The notes: a model not told the origin generated them from the sequence alone. A stretch of DNA of 64,000 bases from Sulfolobus sp. A20 (GCF_001719125.1 NZ_CP017006.1:1054001-1118000); one strand, 5' to 3'. Shown: positions 35,577-47,996, numbered from the stretch's first letter. Numbers and translations are program-made.

Positions 35577-36410
35577 TTAAGATAACTTTTTTAATCTATC
35601 TAATAATAAAATATGATGTAATGCTATTAAAAGATCTCTTTCAGTCACTATACCTCTTACTGTATTATTGTTATTTAGTATCAGAAGTGAGCCGATTCTT
35701 CTTACAATCATTTCCATTGCAGCCTTATTGATAGACATCATCTCGTCTATTGTGTATACATTTCTTGTCATGATATCCTTAACCGGTTTTCCATAAAAAT
35801 AATCTGGGTCTAATTTTTCTACAGCCTTAGCTAGTTGTTTCAATGCGTTAACAGCAGTAATTATCCCAATAACTTTATTATCATCATCTACCACGGGAAG
35901 CCTTCTGAACCCTCTTTTAATCATCACTTTAACCGCCTGCTCTAATCTGACCTCTTTGTATATAGTTTGAACTTTTGTTGTCATAAACGCCTTTACTGGA
36001 AACTTTTCATCAAGGTCCTTATAAACTAGCAAAAATTCTCTCTCAGTAACTATACCTACAGGCTTCTGATTGATATTAACAACTGGTAATGAGCCAAAAT
36101 TTCTTGTTACCATTGTATTAATAGCAGTAAAAATGTCTTCATCTTCGTAAACCGTTACTGGATTATTTGTCATCTTATCGGCAACGTTTATAGTAGACAT
36201 CTTATAAAGATCTCCTTGAGTACAAACGTTTCCACAATATTCTAAGGATAAACCTAAAAGATCTCTGGTAGTTAAGAGCCCCTCTATTTTCTCGTTAGCC
36301 ACAATAATCCTGCCTATTCCTCCCTCATTTATTTTCTTAAACACGATACCTAACTTGTCTTCTCTGCTCACAATCGGGGGATTTACTACCATTAAAGTCT
36401 TAATATTCAC
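35577..36410 (-). CDS. protein with four CBS domains
   Basis: Four CBS repeats in about 277 residues: NPPIVSREDKLG...GLLTTRDLLG; MTNNPVTVYEDED...GIVTEREFLL; MTTKVQTIYKEVR...GIITAVNALK; and MTRNVYTIDEMMS...GIVTERDLLI. They form two Bateman modules, which bind AMP/ATP or similar ligands and regulate other enzymes or channels. I start the gene at GTG 36410 because a TATA box (36434-36444) lies about 28 nt upstream; a longer form from ATG 36449 would place that box inside the coding region. The ClC channel and CBS pair elsewhere in the window are separate genes. Confidence 0.87.
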   Translation of the reverse strand: MNIKTLMVVNPPIVSREDKLGIVFKKINEGGIGRIIVANEKIEGLLTTRDLLGLSLEYCGNVCTQGDLYKMSTINVADKMTNNPVTVYEDEDIFTAINTMVTRNFGSLPVVNINQKPVGIVTEREFLLVYKDLDEKFPVKAFMTTKVQTIYKEVRLEQAVKVMIKRGFRRLPVVDDDNKVIGIITAVNALKQLAKAVEKLDPDYFYGKPVKDIMTRNVYTIDEMMSINKAAMEMIVRRIGSLLILNNNNTVRGIVTERDLLIALHHILLLDRLKKLS

Positions 36411-36433
36411 AATTAGTATCTTACAATATTCCC

Positions 36434-36444
36434 TATTAAATATA
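36434..36444 (-). promoter_or_regulatory. TATA box that decides the start of the four-CBS protein
   Basis: On the minus strand TATATTTAATA is centred about 28 nt upstream of GTG 36410. It argues against the upstream in-frame ATG at 36449. Confidence 0.45.
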
Positions 36445-36514
36445 TTCATTACAGAGATAAATCAAATTCAGCTATCTACTTTATTTAACTTAAAACTAAT
36501 AAGTTAGAGTTAGG

Positions 36515-36967
36515 ATGTTAACTTGTATCTCTATAGTCCAAAAAGGAAATCAAGTGTTATTAATATATAAGAAGAGAGGATTCGGTAAAGGACTTTATAA
36601 TTTCCCCGGAGGTAAGTTTGAGGCAAATGAAAATGGAGAGGAATGCGCGATAAGGGAATTACGGGAAGAAACTGGTATAGTTGCGAAAAAGGCCGTGTAT
36701 AAGGGGAGAATTACTTTCGTCCTAGACAGTGAGATAGCCCAACTTATGGAAGTCTATGTAATAAATGATTTCGAAGGACAGATAAGGGAAACTGATGAGG
36801 CTGTACCATTATGGATTGACGTTAATCGGATTCCATATGATAAAATGTGGGAAGACGACAAAGAATGGGTTAGATTAGTTTTGGATGGATATAGTATTGA
36901 CTGCAAATTTTATTTTTCTGACAATTGGAAAATATATAATGGAGGATCGTGTAAAACATTTAAATAA
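36515..36967 (+). CDS. Nudix hydrolase (MutT/8-oxo-dGTPase-like)
   Basis: The Nudix box is complete ([20 protein letters not shown] followed by ETGI, residues 32-54). The preceding YNFPGGK and the MutT-like N terminus [20 protein letters not shown] fit 8-oxo-dGTP or nucleoside diphosphate derivative hydrolases. Length is 150 residues. The glucose dehydrogenase gene follows after 20 bp, so the two may be co-transcribed; a link between NAD(P) or nucleotide turnover and glucose oxidation is a possibility only. A TTTATTTAACTTAAA promoter element lies about 25 nt upstream. Confidence 0.9.
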   Translation: MLTCISIVQKGNQVLLIYKKRGFGKGLYNFPGGKFEANENGEECAIRELREETGIVAKKAVYKGRITFVLDSEIAQLMEVYVINDFEGQIRETDEAVPLWIDVNRIPYDKMWEDDKEWVRLVLDGYSIDCKFYFSDNWKIYNGGSCKTFK

Positions 36968-36987
36968 TTAGAGTACAAAATTTTTAT

Positions 36988-38073
36988 ATGAAAGCAGTAA
37001 TAGTTAGACCCCCTAATAGAGGAATCGAAGTGAAGGAAATCGACTTAGGGATTAAGCAACCTAATTCTAATGAAGTTTTAGTAAAAACGTTATTCACGGG
37101 TATTTGTGGAACGGATAGAGGTATTGTAAACGCACAGTTAACATTTTCGAGATCTCCAAAGGGGAAAGACTACTTAGTGTTAGGTCATGAAGGATTTGGA
37201 CAAGTCGTTGATGTCGGAGATGGGATCAAGGAGATCAAAAAGGGAGATTATGTAGTTCCGATTGTGAGAAGGGGTTGTGGTAAATGTTCCAACTGTTTAG
37301 TCGGTAGGCAGGATTTTTGTGAAACTGGTGAATTCGTAGAAGCCGGTATTAGAGGTCATGATGGTTTCATGAGAGATGAATTTATTGAAAAAGAGGAATA
37401 TTTAGTTAAAATACCATCGGAGATAAAGGATATCGCAGTGCTTTTAGAACCTTTATCAAATGTGATAAAAGCATATAACGAGTTAACTTTTGTACAGAGA
37501 AGGATGATATGGTGGTGTAAAGAGGGAAGTTATTCTTGTAAAAATGCTGTTATAATTGGCTCTGGTCCAATAGGTATTCTTTTTGGTATGCTTTTCTCTT
37601 CACAGGGTTTTAATACTTATATTTTAAATAGGAGAGATCCATCTGCAGTAGAAGAATATATCACAAAAAAAGCTAATATTGAGTTCGTAAATACGCTGAA
37701 GACTCCAAGTTTATCGCTTAATATAGACGTTTTAGTAGATACTTCTGGTCATCCGTCGGCTTTTATCCCACTAATGAAACTACTTAACAAAAACTCTGCA
37801 GTGGTACTGTTTGGTACAACTGGTGGGGAGAAGTCAGAAATCACTGCTGATTTGGTTACATTTCTAGTTGAAAATAATATATTGCTAGTTGGTAGTGTTA
37901 ATGCTAGCAAAAAGGATTTCATGGATGGTGTAAACTATTTAACGGTATGGAAGAATATTTATGGTGATTCTCTGAATAGGATGATAACAAGAGTAGTTAA
38001 GGCTGAAGAGGCTCCCTCAGTTTTGTACAAAAAATCTCCTGGCGAGATAAAAACTGTAATATCATGGGCTTAA
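36988..38073 (+). CDS. gdh: glucose 1-dehydrogenase, zinc-dependent MDR type
   Basis: First enzyme of the Entner-Doudoroff route: oxidises glucose or galactose to the lactone with NAD(P). Catalytic zinc residues C40 (TGICGTDRG) and H67-E68 (LGHEGFG) and the structural zinc cysteines C97, C100, C103 and C111 are all present. The nucleotide site [10 protein letters not shown] is followed by LNRRDPS, where the Arg pair after the second strand is the NADP-binding feature described for Sulfolobus glucose dehydrogenase. Insertions such as [19 protein letters not shown] are typical of that subfamily. Its 361 residues fit. It is 5.3 kb from gad, with acs, clc and two other genes between. Confidence 0.9.
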   Translation: MKAVIVRPPNRGIEVKEIDLGIKQPNSNEVLVKTLFTGICGTDRGIVNAQLTFSRSPKGKDYLVLGHEGFGQVVDVGDGIKEIKKGDYVVPIVRRGCGKCSNCLVGRQDFCETGEFVEAGIRGHDGFMRDEFIEKEEYLVKIPSEIKDIAVLLEPLSNVIKAYNELTFVQRRMIWWCKEGSYSCKNAVIIGSGPIGILFGMLFSSQGFNTYILNRRDPSAVEEYITKKANIEFVNTLKTPSLSLNIDVLVDTSGHPSAFIPLMKLLNKNSAVVLFGTTGGEKSEITADLVTFLVENNILLVGSVNASKKDFMDGVNYLTVWKNIYGDSLNRMITRVVKAEEAPSVLYKKSPGEIKTVISWA

Positions 38074-40026
38074 TTGATGTTTAAGTTCTTCTATAGCTCG
38101 TTTTATCTCTTCCATTGATGCTTCGTCCTCAAGTGTTGAGATGTCTCCTGCACTAGATCCTAACATTACAGCCTTTATTACTCTTCTCATCACCTTGCCG
38201 GACCTAGTCTTCGGCAAAGCTTTAACGAAATGTATATCTAAAACTACTATTGGTCCCAGTATCTTTCTTACGTGTTCTTGAATACTATTAGCTAACTGAG
38301 GTGAAGGTTCATATCCTTGTTTTAAGACTACGAATGCATGAGCTACCTCTCCCTTTACTTGATCTGGAATCCCAATTACGGCAGCCTCGGCTACAGATTG
38401 ATGTGAAGTTATAGCTGATTCTATCTCGCCGGCTCCTAACCTGTGTCCAGCTATCTTTAACGTTTCATCGGCTCTACCAGTCACCCACACGTATCCTTCG
38501 GAGTCTATCATAGCAAAGTCACCAGTATAATAAATGTTAGGGAACTTATTGAAGTAAGTCTTTATGAGCCTTTCACCATTATTATCATTCCACATCCCTA
38601 TCATCATACTTGGTGGGAATGGTGGTTCCATAACTAAATATCCCCTTTCATTTACTATCTCTTCTCCCTTATCATTCAATACTTTAATCTTATTTCCCGG
38701 TAATGGAAATCCTGATGAAGGTCCAGACTTCATAGGTAAGTATAATGGATAACCGGGCATATAGCCAATATTTGGAGCACCGGTTTCAGTTTGCCACCAT
38801 TGGTGAGACATATAAACTCTTCCTCTTCCAATGCTTTCTAAACCAAATTTCCATGGAGCATAGTTTAACGGTTCCCCATTAGTAACGATGATTCTAAGTG
38901 ATGATAAATCGTGAGCTCGTATATAAGAATCACCATACTTCATCAAGTATCTTAAGAATGTAGCAGAGGTTCCAAATGTGGTAACTCCATATTTTTCAAT
39001 TAGTTCAGCCCATTTATCTGGATAAGGATAATCTGGAGCACTTTCATAGACAACTACGGTCCTTCCCATGATTAAGGGGGAATAAGTTATGTAAGAATGT
39101 CCTACAATCCAGCCAATATCCGAAGTGTTGAACAAAACATCATTTTCTTGGCTTAATCCATAACTCCATAATAACATAGCTGAAGTACCTACTAAAAACC
39201 CCCCAGTTGAATGAACTATTCCCTTAGGCTTTCCAGTAGTTCCCGATGTATAAAGGATAAACAAAGGATGAGTGGACTCTACTGGCTCTGGCTCAATATA
39301 CTTATATTTTCCTATCTCGTCAAAGAAAACATCTCTTCCTTCCTTAAATGGTATCTCAATTCCAGATCTTTTATATACTATAACATTTTTTACTGAATTG
39401 TTAGGAATTTTAGTAAAGGCTTCATCGACAACCTTCTTTAACTCTACTATTTTTCCCCTTCTATAGTAAGCATCAGCAGTTATCACTAATTTAGATTCAG
39501 CATCGCTTATTCTATCAGCTAATGCTTGAGAGCCGAAACCGGCGAAAACTACACTATGAATTGCTCCGATTCTTGCACAAGCAAGCATTGATATTATTCC
39601 TTCTGGTGTCAGTGGCATGTAAATTGTCACTCTATCACCCTTTTTGACACCTAATTCTCTAAGGGCATTACTCCATTTATTTACTTCATAAAACAAGTCT
39701 TGGTACGTTAATACTTTCTTTTCTCCCCTTTCAGATTCCCAAATTATGGCAGCTTTGTATTTTTTATTACTATTGAGATGTCTATCTATAGCATTGTATG
39801 AAGCATTTAACTTTCCACCAACAAACCATTTTGTTAATACTTCTTGCTTAAAGGTCTCTATCCAAGGCTCATACCAACTAATTAGCTCATTAGCTAATTT
39901 ACCCCAAAAACCAGCTGGGTCTTCAACACTCTTCCTGTATATATCCTTATAGAGCCTTTGATTGTAATCAACTTTTTCCACTATCTCTTGTAATTCCTTA
40001 ATTGTTCCAGAAATTTCTTGAGTCAT
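38062..40026 (-). CDS. acs: acetyl-CoA synthetase (AMP-forming)
   Basis: Full-length 654-residue ANL enzyme that makes acetyl-CoA from acetate, ATP and CoA. Signatures: [12 protein letters not shown]-loop, [25 protein letters not shown], the hinge [15 protein letters not shown], and the C-terminal [11 protein letters not shown] with the lysine that is acetylated for control in other organisms. It converges on the glucose dehydrogenase with a 12-bp overlap of coding ends. A TATA-like GATATAAACAAATTTATAT lies upstream of the ATG on its strand. It can recycle acetate produced from sugar breakdown. Confidence 0.94.
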   Translation of the reverse strand: MTQEISGTIKELQEIVEKVDYNQRLYKDIYRKSVEDPAGFWGKLANELISWYEPWIETFKQEVLTKWFVGGKLNASYNAIDRHLNSNKKYKAAIIWESERGEKKVLTYQDLFYEVNKWSNALRELGVKKGDRVTIYMPLTPEGIISMLACARIGAIHSVVFAGFGSQALADRISDAESKLVITADAYYRRGKIVELKKVVDEAFTKIPNNSVKNVIVYKRSGIEIPFKEGRDVFFDEIGKYKYIEPEPVESTHPLFILYTSGTTGKPKGIVHSTGGFLVGTSAMLLWSYGLSQENDVLFNTSDIGWIVGHSYITYSPLIMGRTVVVYESAPDYPYPDKWAELIEKYGVTTFGTSATFLRYLMKYGDSYIRAHDLSSLRIIVTNGEPLNYAPWKFGLESIGRGRVYMSHQWWQTETGAPNIGYMPGYPLYLPMKSGPSSGFPLPGNKIKVLNDKGEEIVNERGYLVMEPPFPPSMMIGMWNDNNGERLIKTYFNKFPNIYYTGDFAMIDSEGYVWVTGRADETLKIAGHRLGAGEIESAITSHQSVAEAAVIGIPDQVKGEVAHAFVVLKQGYEPSPQLANSIQEHVRKILGPIVVLDIHFVKALPKTRSGKVMRRVIKAVMLGSSAGDISTLEDEASMEEIKRAIEELKHQLSP

Positions 40027-40273
40027 ATGGAATCATATAAATTTGTTTATATCATACTAAAAAACCTTATTCCCCACTATTTAGATTAATTAGAACATTC
40101 AAAAATGTCCATACTTTCTGACGAGCTAAGCTGTCAAACCATGAGAGGGAAAAAAGTCAAAATTTATTGAGGATTTGATTTTGTTATTTTTTAATCTATT
40201 AATTTATATCTTAATACTTTATGGGATTTATTTCAAAATAGCTTTATCAAGTTTTTCAGGTTCAAATTTAGAT
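40027..40273. promoter_or_regulatory. acs/clc divergent control region with two small dyads
   Basis: Besides the TATA-like segments next to each gene, the region holds two small inverted repeats: ACATT-CAAA-AATGT (40096-40109) and TGACGAGC-TAA-GCTGTCA (40119-40136, one bulged base). The second lies in a patch that is clearly more GC-rich than its surroundings. Either could be a regulator site or an RNA hairpin if transcription starts upstream. Confidence 0.35.
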
Positions 40274-42031
40274 ATGAAGATTTCTTCATTGCCATATTTT
40301 GAAAAATGGTTAATTTTAGGTATAATCCTAGGAGTCGTTATAGGGTTACTTGTAATATTATTTTACTTCTTACTTAACCTTTTTACTCATATATTTTTAA
40401 TGGATTTCGTTGAAATTTCTTATCCGTATCCAATAGGTGAAGGTGGTTCCTTAAATTTCGTATTTAGAACTGGAAGGTATATTCTTATACCAGTTTCCCT
40501 AGCGATCGGAGGCTTATTATCCGGTTTGATAGTATATTTTTTCGCTCCGGAGACAGCTGGAAGTGGAATTGACTATGCTATTTCCTCTTATCATTACAGA
40601 CAAGGTAAAATGAGGTGGAGAGTAGTTCCAATAAAAATAATTGCTTCAGCAATAACCATGGGTTCTGGCGGAAGCGCGGGTAGTGAAGGTCCGTCAGCTC
40701 AATTCTCAGCTGGAATTGGATCAGTAATCTTAGACTTATTAAGATTGTCACCAGAAGATAGAAGAAGAGCTGTCGCAGTGGGAATAGGAGCTGGAATTGG
40801 TATAATTTTTAAAACACCAATTGGCGGAGCGTTACTAGCTTCTGAGATCCTTTACAAAAGGGATTTAGAACCAGAAGTAATATACCCCGCCTTAGTAGCT
40901 TCTGCAATTGGCTATACAATATTTGGATTATATGCAGGGTTTGAACCTATATTTGGATATTACTCAATTCCCTTTAATCCATTAAGGCTTCCAATGTACG
41001 CAATCATAGGAATAATTTCTGGCTTGTTGGCAATACTATATGTGAAGACGCTTAATGGAGTTAATACCCTCTTCGTAAGAATGAAAAAAGTTCCTAATTA
41101 TTTGAAACCTTTAATAGGCGGTGGATTAGCTGGGTTAGTAGCATTGATGGCTCCAGAGGTTTTATCTACCGGAGAAGGATGGATAAACTTAGCCGAATAT
41201 GGGAAGTTCTCAGCTTTTTATTCTCCCGTTCTCCCATTATTAGCTCTTTTAGTATTGCTTCCTATTTTAAAAATACTAGCAACATCTTTTACAGTTAGCT
41301 CTGGTGGTAGTGGGGGTGTCTTCATACCGGGTTTATTCATTGGTGCTTTTATTGGGGCTGATTTTGGCTTAGTTTTCCATTACTTCTTCCCCAATGTAGC
41401 CTCTTCCTTAGCACCATTTGTAATTATAGGTATGATAAGTTTCTTTGCAGCAGCTGGCAAGGTTCCGTTATCTGTTCTCATAATGGTAACTGAGATGACT
41501 GGTAGTTTACAGCTATTACCTGGAGCTATGATAGCTGTAGCGCTATCATATTTAGTATCAGGTAATTATACGATTTATCCATCTCAGTTGACTTCTAGAA
41601 GAGATTCACCAGCACATAGATCAGAGTATGAAACACCGATCCTTACACTAGTTAAAGTTTCCTCGTGTAAAATAGACGATATTAAGGTTAGATTTCATGA
41701 TACAGTAGAAAATGCATTAAAGCTAATGTATGAGAGGAATTATCTAAGTTTACCGGTAGTTGATGATAATTCCAACTTCATCGGGGTCGTGTATTTAAAG
41801 GAGATTGAGGATAAACCATTAACAGATATGGTAGGCAAATACGTAGTTAGGGGAACCCCTTATGTTTCGTTAAGCTCTTCATTAGAGGAAGCCTTAGAAA
41901 TACTAGCTAAAAGTAAATGTATTCCAGTGGTAGATAAAAACAAACTTTTAGGGATAGTAACTATTGAATCAGTTTTACAAGCTTATGAAGAAGAAGCTAA
42001 AAAGGTAAGACAAAGTAGTAAGTTACAATAA
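40274..42031 (+). CDS. ClC-family chloride channel/antiporter with C-terminal CBS domains
   Basis: ClC transporter: selectivity-filter segments [18 protein letters not shown] (GSxGxEGP), [18 protein letters not shown] and [18 protein letters not shown] are in the right order across about 10 helices (to residue about 430). The cytosolic tail has a CBS pair ([20 protein letters not shown] and [16 protein letters not shown]). I start at the ATG giving MKISSLPYF, 26 nt after a TATA-like CTTTATCAAG; an upstream in-frame TTG at 40175 would add 33 mostly hydrophobic residues and cannot be excluded. Chloride or proton-coupled anion transport in an acidophile is the likely role. Confidence 0.9.
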   Translation: MKISSLPYFEKWLILGIILGVVIGLLVILFYFLLNLFTHIFLMDFVEISYPYPIGEGGSLNFVFRTGRYILIPVSLAIGGLLSGLIVYFFAPETAGSGIDYAISSYHYRQGKMRWRVVPIKIIASAITMGSGGSAGSEGPSAQFSAGIGSVILDLLRLSPEDRRRAVAVGIGAGIGIIFKTPIGGALLASEILYKRDLEPEVIYPALVASAIGYTIFGLYAGFEPIFGYYSIPFNPLRLPMYAIIGIISGLLAILYVKTLNGVNTLFVRMKKVPNYLKPLIGGGLAGLVALMAPEVLSTGEGWINLAEYGKFSAFYSPVLPLLALLVLLPILKILATSFTVSSGGSGGVFIPGLFIGAFIGADFGLVFHYFFPNVASSLAPFVIIGMISFFAAAGKVPLSVLIMVTEMTGSLQLLPGAMIAVALSYLVSGNYTIYPSQLTSRRDSPAHRSEYETPILTLVKVSSCKIDDIKVRFHDTVENALKLMYERNYLSLPVVDDNSNFIGVVYLKEIEDKPLTDMVGKYVVRGTPYVSLSSSLEEALEILAKSKCIPVVDKNKLLGIVTIESVLQAYEEEAKKVRQSSKLQ

Positions 42032-42622
42032 TGGTCTTCTTCTAGAATGTTTACCACCTTGTCCCTTAAATCTTTCCTCTTCCCAAACGTTTCCACGCTC
42101 ATGATAGCCTCTTTCTTCCCAATAACCGTCTACGTATTCTTTCAAAAACTCTATTTCTGTTAACCATTTAGCACTCTTCCAACCATATAAATGGGGTATT
42201 ATTGGTCTAGCTGGAAAACCATGTTTTAGAGGTATTTTATCACCATTCATCTTCAATGCTATGATTACATTTTCCTTTAATACATCATCATAAGGTACAA
42301 TTGACGTATATCCGTCTAAGCTATAGAACATAACCCATTTGACTCCTTCCCTAACCTTAGCTAAGTCTATAATTAACTTGAAAGGAATCCCTTCCCATTT
42401 AACCTCCTTAACTGACCAGCCTGTAACACAATGGAAGTCTTCTACTATTTCCTTCATTGGCATTTTTAGTAAATCATCGTAAGTGAGTGATACTTGATTC
42501 TCAACCTCTCCACTAACCTTAAGCTTGTACGAGTTTAAATTAACTTCAGGTAGTCCAAATTCAGCATACACTATAAAGTTTCTTACGTACTTCTGATTAG
42601 GTGGTATTTTTAACTCTTGCAT
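42023..42622 (-). CDS. sulfite-oxidase-fold molybdopterin oxidoreductase (catalytic domain only)
   Basis: The 199-residue protein has the SUOX fold core: [21 protein letters not shown], the molybdenum-ligand cysteine C65 in [10 protein letters not shown], and [20 protein letters not shown]. No heme or dimerisation domain and no Tat signal peptide are present, so it is a cytosolic single-domain enzyme of the YedY/MsrP-like or sulfite:acceptor type. The C terminus is basic ([10 protein letters not shown]). The stop overlaps the clc end by 9 bp in convergent orientation. Sulfur oxidation in Sulfolobales makes a sulfite-related role conceivable, but the substrate is not shown. Confidence 0.85.
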   Translation of the reverse strand: MQELKIPPNQKYVRNFIVYAEFGLPEVNLNSYKLKVSGEVENQVSLTYDDLLKMPMKEIVEDFHCVTGWSVKEVKWEGIPFKLIIDLAKVREGVKWVMFYSLDGYTSIVPYDDVLKENVIIALKMNGDKIPLKHGFPARPIIPHLYGWKSAKWLTEIEFLKEYVDGYWEERGYHERGNVWEEERFKGQGGKHSRRRPLL

Positions 42623-42993
42623 AATGCTAGATTTAATAACTACAAATAAAAGCTTGAGTTAGAAAAATTTTAATATAGTTCGTAACAAAAAAGGAAAGAA
42701 GAAGGATGTTCTTAAAGTAATGATAGAATTAATTCTAATTTGCATGAATTTTTGCATTATAAAGTAAAACGTTCTATTAGTGACTTTTACAGTTGCCGTT
42801 ATTAAGCTATGTTTTAAGTCAAACTTATTGAAGATCCTAAGCTACTGTATATTAATGATCCAATTTTACATATTCGAAACTTTACTACATTTTCATGCAA
42901 ACTGGTGAGTGTGATGCATTAATAATTAATTTACTAAACAAATATGATCACAATAAAGAGTGAAGTATATTATGATCGAGATTGTGGTATATA
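42623..42993. other. 371-bp interval without a convincing gene
   Basis: AT-rich DNA between the convergently reading end of psiE-like gene and the start of the sulfite-oxidase-fold gene. A plus-strand open stretch at 42818-42922 (KLIEDPKLLYINDPILHI, then RNFTTFSCKLVSVMH) is protein-like but has no start codon and a stop just before it, so it may be a remnant. I see no RNA gene or repeat here. Confidence 0.4.
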
Positions 42994-43380
42994 TTATTTA
43001 CTAGCTAAAAATCTTGATAAAGTTAATATTCCTACTATTCCTGCGAGGATTAGTAAGTTCGTTATACTGGTGTTAGCGGAGAAGAGTTCTAGAATTATTT
43101 CTCTAACTACAAAAGATATTCCAGCGTCAATAACATTTGCTATACTTCTTTCTTTTCCAGATAGATAATTATTTACAGCTATATACAACTCAAGAAAGAC
43201 CAATATTAGAAGGGATCCTATAATAGTCGAGTTTACTAAGTCAAGTATATTTAACTTTATGACATCTGACACTATTTGAAGTACTGTTAAAATTACTTGG
43301 AAAATGATGCCCAATAATAATATAATTCTTATTATATATCCAACAAATTTTATTATATCCTTATCATTTATACCTCTCAT
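42994..43380 (-). CDS. PsiE-like small membrane protein
   Basis: Four membrane segments in 128 residues, with the PsiE-family segment NYLSGKERSIANVIDAGIS and then FVVREIILELF in the second half. PsiE is known as a phosphate-starvation-inducible membrane protein in bacteria; its action is unknown. I choose the ATG giving MRGINDKD. A longer reading from 43458 would run antisense into gad and cross its promoter. A TATATTTT box on the minus strand (43406-43413) fits the chosen start. Confidence 0.68.
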   Translation of the reverse strand: MRGINDKDIIKFVGYIIRIILLLGIIFQVILTVLQIVSDVIKLNILDLVNSTIIGSLLILVFLELYIAVNNYLSGKERSIANVIDAGISFVVREIILELFSANTSITNLLILAGIVGILTLSRFLASK

Positions 43381-43391
43381 TGTGAAAGACT

Positions 43392-43413
43392 TATATTTTA
43401 ATATCAAAATATA
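43392..43413. promoter_or_regulatory. mirrored TATA dyad between psiE-like gene and gad
   Basis: TATATTTT-AATATC-AAAATATA is a perfect 8+8 bp inverted repeat filling most of the 37-bp divergent gap. The left arm serves as TATA for gad (ATG 43418) and the right arm, read on the minus strand, as TATA for the PsiE-like gene (ATG 43380). Confidence 0.5.
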
Positions 43414-43417
43414 GTTT

Positions 43418-44602
43418 ATGAAAATCAAGGAAATTGAACCTATACTTCTTACCCACAAAGAGAAGGGAAGTGCTACATGGGCTTCTAGTATGATTATAGT
43501 AAGACTAACGACAGATAATGGAATGGTAGGTTATGGGGAAGCAGTACCTACGTTGAGAATAATATCAGTATATAACGCTATAAAGCAGGTCGCAAAAGGA
43601 TATATAGGTAAGGAAGTTGAAGAGGTTGAAAAGAATTATCATGAATGGTATAAACAAGATTTTTATTTACCTAGATCATTTGAGTCTGTTACTGCTTTGA
43701 GTGCTGTTGATATTGCTTCTTGGGATGTTATTGGTAGGGAGTTTGGTTCTCCTATTTATAAGTTGTTTGGTGGTTTGTTTAGGGATAAGGTTCAAGTTTA
43801 CGCTAATGGTTGGTATGAGAATTGTGTTACTCCAGATGATTTTTATAATAGGGCTAAGGAAGTGGTTAAGATGGGTTATAGGGCTTTAAAATTTGACCCC
43901 TTTGGAGACTACTTCGACAATATTGATGAGAAAGGTTTAAGGGAAGCTGAGGAGAGGGTAAAAGCAGTGAGGGATGCAGTAGGAGAAGAGGTAGAAATAC
44001 TAATAGAACACCACGGAAGATTCAACGCAAACTCAGCAATAAAAATAGCAAAAAGACTAGAAAAATACAACCCAGGGTTCATGGAAGAACCAGTACACCC
44101 AGAAGACATACAAGGACTAAAAAAATACAGAAAAAACACAAACCTAAAAATAGCACTAGGAGAAAGAATATTGAGTCTAAAGGAAGCGATGTTTTATATA
44201 AATGAAGGTGTAAATATTTTACAACCTGATATAACTAATATTGGTGGTGTTACGATAGCCAGTAAGGTGGTCAAATTAGCTGAGTCTAATGACGTGGAAA
44301 TAGCTTTTCATAATGCATTTGGCTCAATTCAAAATGCAGTTTCCTTACAATTAAGTGCAGTTACACCTAACCTATATCTATTAGAGAACTTTTATGACTG
44401 GTTCCCCCAGTGGAAAAGAGATCTAGTATTTAACGGAACTCCAGTTGAAAATGGATATGTTAATGTTCCAAACAAACCTGGCATAGGCGTAAGCGTTAAT
44501 GAAAAGTTAATAGAAGAACTAAGAGCAGAGCCTACTCCACTAGAAGTCAAAGAAGAACCCGTGTGGGTAGTCAAAGGAACGTGGAAGAGTTATGGTGTCT
44601 AA
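43418..44602 (+). CDS. gad: gluconate/galactonate dehydratase
   Basis: Enolase-superfamily enzyme of 394 residues that turns gluconate (and galactonate) into 2-keto-3-deoxygluconate (or -galactonate). The N-terminal capping domain ends near 120. The barrel shows [13 protein letters not shown], the metal-ligand strand [19 protein letters not shown], the third ligand in IALGERIL, and FHNAFGS carrying the catalytic histidine. Codons 89-156 end almost only in G or T, whereas codons 192-251 end almost only in A or C, a synonymous mosaic described separately. Together with kdgA and kdgK it forms the core ED operon. Confidence 0.93.
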   Translation: MKIKEIEPILLTHKEKGSATWASSMIIVRLTTDNGMVGYGEAVPTLRIISVYNAIKQVAKGYIGKEVEEVEKNYHEWYKQDFYLPRSFESVTALSAVDIASWDVIGREFGSPIYKLFGGLFRDKVQVYANGWYENCVTPDDFYNRAKEVVKMGYRALKFDPFGDYFDNIDEKGLREAEERVKAVRDAVGEEVEILIEHHGRFNANSAIKIAKRLEKYNPGFMEEPVHPEDIQGLKKYRKNTNLKIALGERILSLKEAMFYINEGVNILQPDITNIGGVTIASKVVKLAESNDVEIAFHNAFGSIQNAVSLQLSAVTPNLYLLENFYDWFPQWKRDLVFNGTPVENGYVNVPNKPGIGVSVNEKLIEELRAEPTPLEVKEEPVWVVKGTWKSYGV

Positions 44603-44603
44603 A

Positions 44604-46420
<1,817 letters not shown>

Positions 46421-46433
46421 ATGTAAAGGTTAA

Positions 46434-46446
46434 TGCTTAAATTTTT
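46434..46446 (+). promoter_or_regulatory. separate TATA box for gapN
   Basis: GCTTAAATTTTTG is centred about 27 nt before the gapN ATG, in the 46-bp gap after kdgK, so gapN can be transcribed independently of the gad operon. Confidence 0.45.
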
Positions 46447-46466
46447 GTTTAGAAATAATTTAGAAT

Positions 46467-47996
46467 ATGGAAAAAACTTCTCTAGCGATAAAGTCTAAAG
46501 AGCTTAGCGATATATATGAAGTCAAGGATGGTATTCCTTATTTTAAGACCTATCTAGCTGGACAATGGATAGGTGGAGACGAATGGCAGGACGTTGTAAG
46601 TCCAATAGATTTGAATTTGATTGCTAAGGTACCTAAAATTAGTTGGAATCAAATAGATAATACGCTGGAAGTAATTTACAAGAAAGGAAAATGGAGCATA
46701 AGGGATACTCCAGGAGAGAAGAGGCTAAAAATCTTTGATAGAATGGCCTCGTTAATTGAAAAATTTAGAGATGATTTCGTGAATGCCTTAATGATTAATA
46801 ATGGCAAAACCAGAGCTTCAGCAGATGGTGAAGTTAACGCTGCGATAGAGAGACTATCAAGAGCTGACCTTGATGTGAGAGAGACTAGAGGAGACTATGT
46901 ACCGGGTGATTGGAGTTCTGAAACATTGGAAACAGAAGCAATAGTAAGGAGAGAGCCGATTGGTGTAGTTCTCTCTATAGTTCCTTTCAATTATCCATTA
47001 TTTGATACTGTAAATAAGATAGTTTATACTACAGTTATAGGTAATGCTATACTGTTAAAGCCACCATCTTCAACGCCAATTCCCATGCTAATGTTAGGTA
47101 AAGTGATGGAGTTAGCTGGTTTTCCTAAAGACTCTTTTGCAATACTAACTGTACCTGGGAAAGAAATGAATAATATAGTTGCGGATAAAAGAATACAAGC
47201 TATTTCTTTGACTGGCAGCACTGAAACTGGCGAAGTGGTAATAAAAAATGCCGGTATTAAACAATTCATAATGGAATTAGGTGGAGGGGATCCAGCAATA
47301 GTTTTAAGTGATGCGGACCTAGCTTGGGCTGCTCAAAGAATAGTTAGTGGTATAATCAGTTATACAGGTCAAAGATGTGATTCGATAAAAATAGTCTTAG
47401 TGGAAGAAGAAGTTTACGATACTCTGAAGGACTTGTTAGTAAAGGAAATGGAAAAAACTGTCAGAGTAGGAGATCCTAGAGAACCCACTACTACTGTTGG
47501 ACCAATAATAGATCCTAAAACGGCTGATGAGTGGGAAAATGGAATTAAAGATGCTGTGGAGAAAGGAGGTAAAATATTATTTGGAGGCAAAAGATTAGGA
47601 CCAACTTATATTGAACCAGCCCTTATTGAGGTTCCAAAAGATTCATTAAAGAATATCTATTTATATAACAAAGAGGTCTTTGCTTCTGTAGCTCTTTTAA
47701 TTAAAATAAAGAACATTGATGAGGCTATAGAGATCTCGAATTCGAGGAGATATGGTCTTGATGCAGCAATATTTGGCAAAGATATTAACAAGATAAGAAA
47801 ATTGCAAAGATTCTTAGAGGTAGGAGCAATATATATTAACGATTACCCAAGACATGGAATAGGCTACTTCCCATTTGGAGGTAGAAAGGATTCCGGTATT
47901 GGAAGAGAAGGTATTGGTTATACTATTCAATACGTTACTGCGTATAAGTCAATAGTCTATAATTATAAGGGTAAAGGTATTTGGGAATATTTGTAA
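46467..47996 (+). CDS. gapN: non-phosphorylating glyceraldehyde-3-phosphate dehydrogenase
   Basis: Aldehyde dehydrogenase of 509 residues that oxidises glyceraldehyde-3-phosphate straight to 3-phosphoglycerate with NADP, without ATP yield. Catalytic residues: N175 in VPFNYP, general base E270 in [10 protein letters not shown] and nucleophile C304 in [20 protein letters not shown] is the cofactor site. The ending [22 protein letters not shown] is standard for GapN-type ALDHs. Adjacent to the KDG genes it closes the semi-phosphorylative branch. Confidence 0.93.
   Translation: MEKTSLAIKSKELSDIYEVKDGIPYFKTYLAGQWIGGDEWQDVVSPIDLNLIAKVPKISWNQIDNTLEVIYKKGKWSIRDTPGEKRLKIFDRMASLIEKFRDDFVNALMINNGKTRASADGEVNAAIERLSRADLDVRETRGDYVPGDWSSETLETEAIVRREPIGVVLSIVPFNYPLFDTVNKIVYTTVIGNAILLKPPSSTPIPMLMLGKVMELAGFPKDSFAILTVPGKEMNNIVADKRIQAISLTGSTETGEVVIKNAGIKQFIMELGGGDPAIVLSDADLAWAAQRIVSGIISYTGQRCDSIKIVLVEEEVYDTLKDLLVKEMEKTVRVGDPREPTTTVGPIIDPKTADEWENGIKDAVEKGGKILFGGKRLGPTYIEPALIEVPKDSLKNIYLYNKEVFASVALLIKIKNIDEAIEISNSRRYGLDAAIFGKDINKIRKLQRFLEVGAIYINDYPRHGIGYFPFGGRKDSGIGREGIGYTIQYVTAYKSIVYNYKGKGIWEYL

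Noticed and set aside
40175-40273. Extra N-terminal membrane segment for the ClC protein from an upstream TTG
   Set aside because: A TATA-like element lies inside this stretch and the ATG at 40274 fits the family start better; kept only as an alternative.
42944-43168. Plus-strand open frame of 74 codons antisense to the PsiE-like gene
   Set aside because: It overlaps a better-supported membrane protein on the other strand, has no promoter or ribosome site and its second half has no protein-like pattern.
43381-43458. Longer N terminus for the PsiE-like protein
   Set aside because: It would run antisense through the gad promoter and start codon; the ATG at 43380 with its own TATA is better.
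44592-44603. Start of kdgA four codons upstream
   Set aside because: It overlaps the gad stop, and the ATG at 44604 puts Tyr130 and Lys155 at the positions known from the S. solfataricus enzyme.
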